DNA from: JBMYYE01 sp049609065
Lineage (GTDB): Bacteria > Pseudomonadota > Alphaproteobacteria > Rhodobacterales > Rhodobacteraceae
Direction: 5' to 3'
Length of the DNA stretch: 22,741 bases
NCBI GenBank assembly: GCA_049609065.1
Contig: JBMYYE010000028.1
Coordinates: forward strand, 1 to 22,741
Position 1 is the stretch's first letter, and every line of letters starts with the position of its first letter. Of this stretch, positions 1-6,159 are shown piece after piece. The notes beneath the pieces were generated by a model, which made no database searches, was not told the origin of the DNA, and worked only from the letters and a program-made list of their open reading frames with translations. The position numbers and the translations under genes were made by a program.

Positions 1-285
1 AAAAACCCGAACCGTTTCCGCGCCACAATTGGCGGCTTGGCGGGCAATGCGGCGGGCTTTCACGACCCATCGGGGGCCTCATATGATTTAATCGCCGATT
101 GGCTCATTAAATTGGATGCCATCAATCCGCAAACCACAGCGCGCATGACCAGCGTCTTTTCCACATGGAAACGCCACGATGAGGATCGCCAAGCCAAAAT
201 GCGCGCGGCCATGGAGCGGATACGGGCCCAAGACGGGCTTTCAGGTGACAGCGCAGAAATGCTTGATCGCTTGTTGAACGCATAA
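1..285 (+). CDS. pepN: Aminopeptidase N, C-terminal end (partial)
   Basis: The reading frame is open from base 1 and ends with TAA at 283-285, giving 94 residues of a protein whose start lies outside the window. The visible start-like TTG at 37 is internal. The segment (NPNRFRATIGGLAGN near the beginning, then DAINPQTTARM and FSTWKRHDEDRQAKM) matches the C-terminal helical domain of M1-family aminopeptidase N of the E. coli PepN type, where the pattern NPNR-x-R followed by LD-x-NPQ-x-AARM and a W-x-R-x-DE-x-RQ stretch is typical. PepN is a cytosolic zinc metallopeptidase that removes N-terminal residues from peptides. The catalytic HExxH domain is upstream and not visible. A hairpin with a T-run follows 40 bases after the stop. 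The identification rests on recognised C-terminal similarity only. Confidence 0.88.
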   Translation, partial: KNPNRFRATIGGLAGNAAGFHDPSGASYDLIADWLIKLDAINPQTTARMTSVFSTWKRHDEDRQAKMRAAMERIRAQDGLSGDSAEMLDRLLNA

Positions 286-290
286 ACAAA

Positions 291-353
291 CGCGAGGCGC
301 AATCCCCCTTGCCCCTCGCGCGGACCTCGCCTAAAACGCGAGGGAGCTTTTTT
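291..353 (+). terminator. Terminator hairpin after pepN, with attenuator-like alternative pairings before gatB
   Basis: Arms CCTCGC (325-330) and GCGAGG (338-343) form a 6-bp stem with a 7-base loop, followed by TTTTTT at 348-353. Two further copies of the same arms lie upstream: CGCGAGG (291-297) pairs with CCTCGCG (314-320) over 7 bp, and CCCTCGCG (313-320) can instead pair with CGCGAGGG (337-344) over 8 bp, which would disrupt the terminator. The gatB ATG begins only 13 bases after the T-run. The simple reading is a pepN terminator; attenuation of gatB is an inference. Confidence 0.6.
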
Positions 354-366
354 GATAGGACGACCC

Positions 367-1875
367 ATGCTTGATCTCACTTATGATGCACCAAAACCAA
401 AAACCATCGCCGGCGCGACGGATGATTGGGAACTTGTTATTGGTCTAGAAGTGCACGCGCAGGTCTCTAGCAACGCGAAGCTTTTCTCAGGCGCCTCCAC
501 AAAATTTGGCGCAGAGCCAAATTCAAACGTGGCCTTTGTGGATGCGGGCATGCCAGGCATGTTGCCTGTGATCAACGAAGAATGTGTCGCACAAGCCGTG
601 CGCACGGGCCTTGGCCTAAAGGCGGATATCAACCTTTATTCCGCGTTTGACCGTAAAAACTATTTTTACCCTGACCTTCCGCAAGGCTATCAGATTTCAC
701 AGCTTTACCACCCAATTGTTGGTGAAGGTGAAGTTTTGGTGGAAATGGGCGATGGCACCGCACGCGTTGTGCGCATCGAACGTATTCACCTTGAACAAGA
801 TGCTGGTAAATCCATTCATGACATGGATCCCAACATGTCCTTTGTCGATTTGAACCGCACGGGCGTGGCCCTGATGGAAATCGTATCGCGCCCTGATATC
901 CGTGGCCCAGAAGAAGCCGCCGCCTATGTGGTGAAGCTCCGTCAGATCATGCGCTATCTTGGCACCTGTGATGGCAACATGCAAAACGGCAACCTGCGTG
1001 CAGATGTGAACGTTTCTGTATGCCGCAAAGGCCAGTATGAAAAATACATGGAAACCCAAGATTTTTCCCATCTTGGCACGCGGTGTGAAATCAAAAACAT
1101 GAACTCCATGCGCTTTATCCAAGCTGCAATTGACGTCGAAGCCCGTCGTCAAATCGCCATTATCGAAGATGGCGGCGAAGTGGATCAAGAAACACGCCTT
1201 TACGATCCAGATAAAAACGAAACACGTACCATGCGCTCCAAAGAAGAAGCCCATGATTACCGCTATTTCCCTTGCCCCGATTTGCTTCCATTGGAAATCG
1301 AACAATCTTGGGTTGATGACATTGCCAGCCACATCCCCGAATTGCCTGATGCAAAGAAAACGCGGTTCATGGCCGATTTTGGGCTTTCTGATTATGATGC
1401 CTCAGTTTTGACGGCTGATGTTGAAAATGCTGCTTATTTTGAACAAGTGGCGGAAGGCCGCGATGGGAAAATGGCGGCGAACTGGGTGATCAATGAACTG
1501 TTCGGGCGCTTGAAAGTGGATGAAAAAGACATCACCGAAAGCCCCATTAATCCAGAGCAGTTGGGCAAAATCATTCAACTCATCAAAGCGGATACAATTT
1601 CTGGCAAGATCGCCAAGGATTTATTTGAAATCACCTATACCGAAGGTGGCGATCCTGAACAGATCGTCGAAGATCGTGGCATGAAACAGGTGACGGATAC
1701 AGGCGCGATCGAAGCGGCCGTTGATGAAATCATGGCGGCAAACCCAGATCAAGTTGAGAAGGCAAAAGCCAATCCTAAGCTTGCGGGCTGGTTTGTCGGT
1801 CAGGTCATGAAAGCAACAGGCGGCAAGGCCAACCCCAAAGCCGTAAACCAAATTATTGCAAAGAAACTGGGCTAA
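367..1875 (+). CDS. gatB: Aspartyl/glutamyl-tRNA(Asn/Gln) amidotransferase subunit B
   Basis: GatB is the tRNA-binding, kinase-like subunit of the GatCAB amidotransferase, which converts Glu-tRNA(Gln) and Asp-tRNA(Asn) to the amidated forms in the cytosol. The 502-residue product has the usual family length. Visible hallmarks are WELVIGLEVHAQ near the N-terminus, FDRKNYFYPDLPQGYQISQ, HLEQDAGKS, SFVDLNRTGVALMEIVS, and RCEIKNMNS, followed by the C-terminal YqeY/GatB tail domain ending in NQIIAKKLG. I start at ATG 367 rather than TTG 352 because the sequence TAGGA at 356-360 is a fair ribosome binding site and related proteins begin MLDLTYE-like. gatA and gatC are not adjacent, which is common in this group. 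Transcription must cross or begin very near the hairpin at 291-353. Confidence 0.97.
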   Translation: MLDLTYDAPKPKTIAGATDDWELVIGLEVHAQVSSNAKLFSGASTKFGAEPNSNVAFVDAGMPGMLPVINEECVAQAVRTGLGLKADINLYSAFDRKNYFYPDLPQGYQISQLYHPIVGEGEVLVEMGDGTARVVRIERIHLEQDAGKSIHDMDPNMSFVDLNRTGVALMEIVSRPDIRGPEEAAAYVVKLRQIMRYLGTCDGNMQNGNLRADVNVSVCRKGQYEKYMETQDFSHLGTRCEIKNMNSMRFIQAAIDVEARRQIAIIEDGGEVDQETRLYDPDKNETRTMRSKEEAHDYRYFPCPDLLPLEIEQSWVDDIASHIPELPDAKKTRFMADFGLSDYDASVLTADVENAAYFEQVAEGRDGKMAANWVINELFGRLKVDEKDITESPINPEQLGKIIQLIKADTISGKIAKDLFEITYTEGGDPEQIVEDRGMKQVTDTGAIEAAVDEIMAANPDQVEKAKANPKLAGWFVGQVMKATGGKANPKAVNQIIAKKLG

Positions 1876-1913
1876 GGCTGTAGCTACCCCACCGTCAATG
1901 GCACATCTGCAAC

Positions 1914-1939
1914 AGGCCGCATGGAAATCATCGCGGCCT
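1914..1939 (+). other. Inverted repeat downstream of gatB
   Basis: AGGCCGC (1914-1920) and GCGGCCT (1933-1939) form a perfect 7-bp GC-rich stem with a 12-base loop, 38 bases after the gatB stop. There is no T-run, so it is at best a weak terminator or an mRNA 3'-end structure. The rest of the 129-base gap between gatB and the next gene shows nothing else clear. Confidence 0.4.
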
Positions 1940-2004
1940 TGCATGAAAGCTAGACCTCACCGGGCTTTTCGCTAGAAGTCAGACAAGATTTTGGGACCCA
2001 TGAC

Positions 2005-2388
2005 ATGACATATTTCGAATACAAAGCCGTCGCACAAGACGTAAAGCCCACCAAAGAAAAGGGTGTAAAATCCCTCGATGGGCGTATTGCGCTGACCGTG
2101 CAAAATCAAATCAATGAACTTGCGTTGGATGGTTGGGTATATCAAAGCATGGAAACCTTTGACGCAGAAGAACGTTCCACCTTTGGCAAACGCAGCACAC
2201 AAACCGTGCGCCTTATGCTCTTTCGTCGTGAAATCATTGTTCAACCCCCAAATAATACCGATGAACCAACACTAGCGGCCCCGATCATGGCCCCTGAGAC
2301 ATTTGACGCTCCAAAACTTGGCACACCCCATATTCAAGACGAAGATGGCAGTGCCAAGCTTGAAAGAGATGACCGCGACGACGTCTAA
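2005..2388 (+). CDS. DUF4177 domain-containing protein
   Basis: A 127-residue protein of unknown function. The first 75 residues (YFEYKAVAQDVKPTK, then NELALDGWVYQSMETFDAEER, then TVRLMLFRRE) match the DUF4177 pattern: an N-terminal YEYKVV-like beta strand, a helix with LN-x-LG-x-DGWE and a final strand ending in LVFRR. The last 50 residues are acidic, proline-containing and probably disordered. No signal peptide or membrane segment is visible, so it is probably cytosolic. The ATG at 2005 is preferred to the overlapping ATG at 2000, which hits a stop after two codons. The ribosome binding site is weak. It sits alone between gatB and a strong terminator, so it is probably monocistronic or read through from gatB. 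The domain name is a recognition from sequence pattern; the biochemical role is not known to me. Confidence 0.75.
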   Translation: MTYFEYKAVAQDVKPTKEKGVKSLDGRIALTVQNQINELALDGWVYQSMETFDAEERSTFGKRSTQTVRLMLFRREIIVQPPNNTDEPTLAAPIMAPETFDAPKLGTPHIQDEDGSAKLERDDRDDV

Positions 2389-2413
2389 TCCTTTGGGCAT
2401 CCCCCCATATTTC

Positions 2414-2442
2414 AGGCGACATCTAACCGGGTGTCGCCTTTT
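2414..2442 (+). terminator. Rho-independent terminator after the DUF4177 gene
   Basis: AGGCGACA (2414-2421) pairs perfectly with TGTCGCCT (2432-2439); the stem can be extended inward by a G-U and a C-G pair. It runs into TTTT at 2439-2442. It lies 26 bases after the DUF4177 stop codon, which is the expected place. Confidence 0.8.
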
Positions 2443-2537
2443 CATATGCGGCAAAGAATTGCGAAATATCGCGGCAACATTCATTCTTCACTTTCATCTG
2501 CTGCGAAATGATCTAGTATACCAAGCTCGAATCCACG

Positions 2538-2553
2538 CGGGACCAAAGTCCCG
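2538..2553 (+). other. Short hairpin in the leader of the J-domain gene
   Basis: CGGGAC (2538-2543) and GTCCCG (2548-2553) form a 6-bp stem with a CAAA loop, ending 9 bases before the ribosome binding site GAGG (2563-2566). It would sit in the 5' leader if transcription starts upstream. A GANTC site (GAATC, 2529-2533) lies just before it. No convincing promoter hexamers could be fixed in 2443-2537. Confidence 0.35.
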
Positions 2554-2573
2554 AGCGCATATGAGGCTAGCGT

Positions 2574-3203
2574 ATGAACAAAGACGATCCATTTGGCTTT
2601 GATATTTCGGCCGCAAAGGACAAAAAAAAACGGTCCCGCGGGCGGCGTGGCATGTCAGGTGCCTCCGAAACCTCACAAAAGGTGTGTGATCACCCTGGAT
2701 GCCATGATCCTGGCAAATACCGCGCGCCAAAATCCCCAGATGTGTTGGATGAATATTTTTGGTTTTGCCAAACCCACGTGCGCGAATACAACACCAAGTG
2801 GAATTTCTTTCACGGTGCCACGGAAGAAGAACTCGCCGAACAAGTGGGGCGTGACCGTGTTTGGGAACGCGAAACAAAACCCTTTAAAAAATCCGTTGAA
2901 CAACGGGCATGGGAACGTTTGGGCGTTGAGGACCCGCATCAAGTGCTGGGCGAAAACGCGACGCAAAATCCAGGAAAATCCATCACTGGATCCACACGGC
3001 GCCTACCGGCAACAGAACGCCGCGCGCTTGAAATTTTGGAAGCCCGCGATCACTGGGCCAAAGCCGAAATCCGGAAAACCTATAAGAAACTTATCAAGAT
3101 CTTGCATCCTGACATGAATGGTGGGGATCGCAGCCAAGAAGAACAGCTTCAAGAAGTTGTTTGGGCATGGGATCAAATCAAAGATAGCCGTAGTTTTAAG
3201 TAA
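2574..3203 (+). CDS. J-domain (DnaJ-like) protein with N-terminal Cys/His cluster
   Basis: A 209-residue protein. The C-terminus (about residues 150-207) is a J domain: RALEILEARDHWAKAEIRKTYKKL followed by the HPD motif at residues 178-180, which in J proteins stimulates the ATPase of DnaK/Hsp70. This differs from true DnaJ, where the J domain is N-terminal and is followed by a Gly/Phe region and zinc fingers. Residues 38-68 hold C38, H40, C43, H44, C65 and H68, a plausible single metal site. A basic stretch lies at residues 16-26. Homologues of this architecture commonly precede cobS/cobT in alphaproteobacteria, which suggests a link to folding or assembly of the cobaltochelatase, but that is inference. 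GAGG at 2563-2566 supports the ATG. The following gene begins 60 bases downstream. Confidence 0.85.
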   Translation: MNKDDPFGFDISAAKDKKKRSRGRRGMSGASETSQKVCDHPGCHDPGKYRAPKSPDVLDEYFWFCQTHVREYNTKWNFFHGATEEELAEQVGRDRVWERETKPFKKSVEQRAWERLGVEDPHQVLGENATQNPGKSITGSTRRLPATERRALEILEARDHWAKAEIRKTYKKLIKILHPDMNGGDRSQEEQLQEVVWAWDQIKDSRSFK

Positions 3204-3227
3204 AGCTTGACTATTTTCTCAGCGAGC

Positions 3228-3269
3228 GATCATCTGGGCGGGTTCAATAAAAGGTCCGCTTAGATGATC
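3228..3269 (+). promoter_or_regulatory. Long hairpin enclosing the start codon of the FAD oxidoreductase gene
   Basis: Bases 3228-3241 (GATCATCTGGGCGG) pair continuously with 3256-3269 (CCGCTTAGATGATC): 14 pairs, of which two are G-U. The start codon ATG at 3264-3266 is inside the 3' arm, and the only ribosome-binding-like sequence, AAAAGG (3249-3254), is in the 14-base loop. In an mRNA that reads through from the J-domain gene, the initiation site would be closed. A possible -35 (TTGACT, 3207-3212) upstream has no good -10 at the right distance. Confidence 0.6.
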
Positions 3270-4553
3270 AAACATCACCCCTATTGGTGGGATGACGCCG
3301 GGATTGAAACGCCTCCGCCTGCATCCCCGTCAACAGACATTCCAGACCAAATTGAAACGCTCATCGTGGGCGCGGGCTATACGGGGCTTTCAGCGGCGCT
3401 CACTTTGGCGCGTGCGGGGCGGGCAGTAACCGTAATTGATGCCGAGCGAGCGGGCTTTGGCTGTTCCTCACGAAATGGCGGCTTGATCGGGCCAAGCTTT
3501 CATAAGCTAGGCCTCAAAGGGCTTTCTAAGGCCTATGGCGCTTCTGCCGCCAACGCAATTTTGCGTGAAAGCATGGATAGCCTGCACGCCTTAAAAACCT
3601 TCATCCAAGATGAAAACATAGAGTGTGGCCTCCATAAAACAGGGCGGTTTCGCGGGGTATTTGACCGCAAGGATTACGATCAAATTGCACGGCAATCAGA
3701 GGCGCTTCAAAAGGCTGTCGGGCTCGAATTTGAAATGGTATCCCCTCAGGATCAGCATGCGGAGATCGGATCAGACTATTATCAAGGCGGTGTCATATAT
3801 CCCCAAGACGGGCACCTTCAACCTGCACGCTTAATGCTTGGACTGCGACGCCTCGCACTTGCGGCGGGTGCAAAAATTCATGCGCCCGCGCGCCTTACGG
3901 GTTATCAAAGGGATGGCGATCAATGGGCCGTCACGATCGAAAATGCGCCCCACCGCGCGCGGCAAATCCTAATCGCAACGAACGGGTACACCGGACCAGA
4001 GCTCCCGTTTTATCGACGCCGCGTTTTGCCCATTCGCTCGGCGATTTTGGCAACCGCCCCCATTTCTCCTTCGCTCATGCAAGAGATCAGCCCAAAGAAC
4101 CGTGGCTTTGGCGACAGTTCACGGTTGATCCTTTACTATCGCCCCTCACCGGATGGGACGCGCCTGATCTTTGGCGGACGGGCCTTTAACATGACGGATC
4201 GCCCACAAAACTATATCCATGATTTGCGCAGGTCTATGCAGCACATTTTCCCACAACTCACCCACACACCGATTACTCATGCCTGGTCAGGGACGGTGGC
4301 CTATAGCTTTGATCACGCGCCGCATGTGGGCGATCATGAGGGCGTTTATTACGCCATGGGCTATTGCGGGTCTGGGGTTGGGCGGGCGCGCTATTTTGGT
4401 GAAAAGGTCGCTTATAAAATGCTTGGGGATGCCCGCGGAAAAACCGCGCTTGATGCGCTCGAATTCAAAAGCCGGCCTCTTTACACAGGCAACCCATGGT
4501 TCATGCCCGCAGTTTTGCGGTGGAACCAATTTGCCGATCGCTTTGGGTTCTAA
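3264..4553 (+). CDS. DAO-family FAD-dependent oxidoreductase
   Basis: A 429-residue flavoprotein of the D-amino-acid oxidase/glycine oxidase family (DAO fold). The N-terminal Rossmann motif is clear: GAGYTG at residues 36-41, with the acidic residue D59 at the end of the second strand binding the FAD ribose, followed by a GCSSRNGG flavin-contact motif. The C-terminal FAD motif HVGDHEGVYYAMGYCGSGVG is also present. The closest style is the PuuB-like amine oxidase group (N-terminal HPYWWDD, then GPSFHKLGLKGL), whose members oxidise gamma-glutamylputrescine or other secondary amines; the substrate here cannot be told. No signal peptide is visible, so it is cytosolic. It separates the J-domain gene from cobS and is bracketed by two large hairpins. 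Start at ATG 3264 fits the family N-terminus, though no strong ribosome binding site is present. Confidence 0.9.
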   Translation: MIKHHPYWWDDAGIETPPPASPSTDIPDQIETLIVGAGYTGLSAALTLARAGRAVTVIDAERAGFGCSSRNGGLIGPSFHKLGLKGLSKAYGASAANAILRESMDSLHALKTFIQDENIECGLHKTGRFRGVFDRKDYDQIARQSEALQKAVGLEFEMVSPQDQHAEIGSDYYQGGVIYPQDGHLQPARLMLGLRRLALAAGAKIHAPARLTGYQRDGDQWAVTIENAPHRARQILIATNGYTGPELPFYRRRVLPIRSAILATAPISPSLMQEISPKNRGFGDSSRLILYYRPSPDGTRLIFGGRAFNMTDRPQNYIHDLRRSMQHIFPQLTHTPITHAWSGTVAYSFDHAPHVGDHEGVYYAMGYCGSGVGRARYFGEKVAYKMLGDARGKTALDALEFKSRPLYTGNPWFMPAVLRWNQFADRFGF

Positions 4554-4607
4554 GGGGATCTCACGACAAATTCGCAAAGCTGCGTTATTTGTCGTGTCTC
4601 TCCCCTT
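4552..4607 (+). other. Large interrupted hairpin between the oxidoreductase gene and cobS
   Basis: Three nested stems: AAGGGGA (4552-4558) with TCCCCTT (4601-4607); CACGACAAAT (4562-4571) with ATTTGTCGTG (4587-4596), a perfect 10 bp; and CGCA (4573-4576) with TGCG (4581-4584). The outer arm begins inside the TAA stop codon (4551-4553). No T-run follows, so it is not a standard terminator; it may stabilise or process the mRNA end. It lies 69 bases before the cobS start. Confidence 0.65.
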
Positions 4608-4675
4608 GCACGCCATCAAAAATTCAGGCACCAAGTTCACGCAAAAAAGATAAACATTCACGTTGGAGAACGCAC

Positions 4676-5647
4676 ATGGACGCACATGCAAAACCAACCG
4701 AAGACATTTCCGTAAGAGACGTTTTTGGCATCGATAGCGATATGAAAGTGCAAGGGTTTGCCGAAAAAACAGACCGCGTGCCTGAAATGGATCCAACGTA
4801 CAAATTTGACCCAGATACCACATTGGCGATTTTGGCAGGCTTTGCCTATAACCGCCGTGTCATGGTGCAAGGTTATCACGGAACAGGCAAATCAACGCAT
4901 ATCGAACAAGTTGCGGCGCGCCTCAACTGGCCTTGTGTGCGTGTGAACCTCGATAGCCACATCTCACGGATCGATTTGATCGGCAAAGATGCGATTAAAC
5001 TTGTGGATGGCAAGCAGGTCACACAGTTTCAAGAAGGTATCTTGCCTTGGGCGCTGCGCAACCCAACGGCGATTGTGTTTGACGAATATGATGCAGGGCG
5101 CGCCGATGTGATGTTTGTGATCCAGCGTGTGCTCGAACATGATTCCAAGCTCACTCTTTTGGATCAAAACGAAGTGATCACCGCCAACCCGTTCTTCCGC
5201 ATGTTTGCGACGGCCAACACTGTAGGTCTTGGGGATACAACAGGGCTTTATCACGGCACACAACAGATCAACCAAGCACAAATGGACCGCTGGTCTCTCG
5301 TTGCGACGTTGAACTACCTGAGCCACGATGCCGAAACAAACATCGTGTTGTCAAAGAACCCTGTTTTCAATTCTGAAAGCGGCCGTAAAACCATTGCACA
5401 AATGGTTACGGTTGCGGATCTCACACGCACGGCCTTCATGAATGGGGAAATCTCCACCGTGATGAGCCCACGCACCGTGATCAACTGGGCTGAAAACACC
5501 CGAATTTTCAACAATGTAGGCTATGCGTTCCGCCTTAGTTTCCTCAATAAATGTGATGAACTTGAACGCCAAACTGTGGCAGAATTCTATCAACGTTGCT
5601 TTGATGATGAACTTCCTGAAAGCGCAGCAAGCATGAGCTTGGGGTGA
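4676..5647 (+). CDS. cobS: Cobaltochelatase subunit CobS (AAA+ ATPase)
   Basis: CobS is the AAA+ ATPase of the aerobic CobNST cobaltochelatase, which inserts cobalt into hydrogenobyrinic acid a,c-diamide during cobalamin synthesis; CobS and CobT form a hexameric chaperone-like complex that works with CobN in the cytosol. The 323-residue product has the family's usual length. Walker A GYHGTGKST is at residues 66-74, and Walker B IVFDEYD starts at residue 133. The N-terminal ISVRDVFGID is typical of the family. The frame is open upstream to 4496, but ATG 4676 has GGAG at 4665-4668 and matches the family N-terminus. The TGA stop overlaps the GTG start of the nuclease gene by 4 bp. This is the aerobic CobS, not the enterobacterial cobalamin-5-phosphate synthase of the same name. 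Confidence 0.96.
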   Translation: MDAHAKPTEDISVRDVFGIDSDMKVQGFAEKTDRVPEMDPTYKFDPDTTLAILAGFAYNRRVMVQGYHGTGKSTHIEQVAARLNWPCVRVNLDSHISRIDLIGKDAIKLVDGKQVTQFQEGILPWALRNPTAIVFDEYDAGRADVMFVIQRVLEHDSKLTLLDQNEVITANPFFRMFATANTVGLGDTTGLYHGTQQINQAQMDRWSLVATLNYLSHDAETNIVLSKNPVFNSESGRKTIAQMVTVADLTRTAFMNGEISTVMSPRTVINWAENTRIFNNVGYAFRLSFLNKCDELERQTVAEFYQRCFDDELPESAASMSLG

Positions 5648-6159
5648 CCTACAGACCGCGCATATCCACGAAATCCATCCTTTCAATAGCGATTATATTG
5701 GGATTGGGCACGGCTTTGGCTGGCTGTCGGGGGACAAACATCCCACCGCTCACGACCTCCAAACCGGCCAATCCCAAACATGTCGTGGTCTTTGGGATGG
5801 GGGATGAGCGCTGCGTGGTCACGCGGGTTGTCGATGGGGATACGGTACGTCTTCGCTGTGGTCACGTGGATCGCTCCATTCGCCTTACAGGATTTGACAC
5901 GCCAGAAACCTACCGCTCCAAGTGTTTGGTGGAAAAGCGGCGTGGTCAGAAAGCCACCCGTTTCCTTGAGGCCCAACTCAAAGACGCCCAAACCATAACG
6001 CCGCGTTTTTTGGGCACCGATAAATACAACAGAGGATTGGTCGATCTCAAACTTGATGGTCGCCCCCTCAAACACATCATGGTCGATGCTGGCCTCGCCG
6101 TATATTATGAGGGCGGAAAACGCATCAATTGGTGCAAACAATTAGGACTAGCGGAATGA
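5644..6159 (+). CDS. Predicted lipoprotein thermonuclease (SNase-like domain)
   Basis: A 171-residue protein with an N-terminal hydrophobic stretch (residues 11-26) and the lipobox LAGC with C28, so a lipid-anchored export signal is predicted. Residues about 55-165 form a staphylococcal-nuclease-like domain that cleaves DNA or RNA with calcium. The expected active-site positions are all present: D64 and D66 in VDGDTVRL, R80 in the IRLTGFDTPE strand, D85, T86 and E88 in FDTPE, and R130 in TDKYNR. Four cysteines (57, 72, 94, 164) could form disulfides, in keeping with export. The GTG start at 5644 shares GTGA with the cobS stop, and the TGA stop shares ATGA with the cobT start, so all three are probably translated together. 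A role in cobalt chelation is not obvious. Confidence 0.88.
   Translation: MTYRPRISTKSILSIAIILGLGTALAGCRGTNIPPLTTSKPANPKHVVVFGMGDERCVVTRVVDGDTVRLRCGHVDRSIRLTGFDTPETYRSKCLVEKRRGQKATRFLEAQLKDAQTITPRFLGTDKYNRGLVDLKLDGRPLKHIMVDAGLAVYYEGGKRINWCKQLGLAE

Noticed and set aside
697..1332. Long open frame (211 codons) on the minus strand inside gatB
   Set aside because: It lies wholly antisense to a clear gatB, has no recognisable motif and has a composition expected for a reverse-frame shadow.
3207..3235. Sigma-70-like promoter before the oxidoreductase (TTGACT as -35)
   Set aside because: With a 17-base spacer the -10 would be TCATCT, which matches only two of six consensus positions; kept only as a remark.
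4287..4823. Minus-strand open frame spanning the oxidoreductase-cobS gap
   Set aside because: It runs antisense through two real genes and the large hairpin; the protein has no family features.
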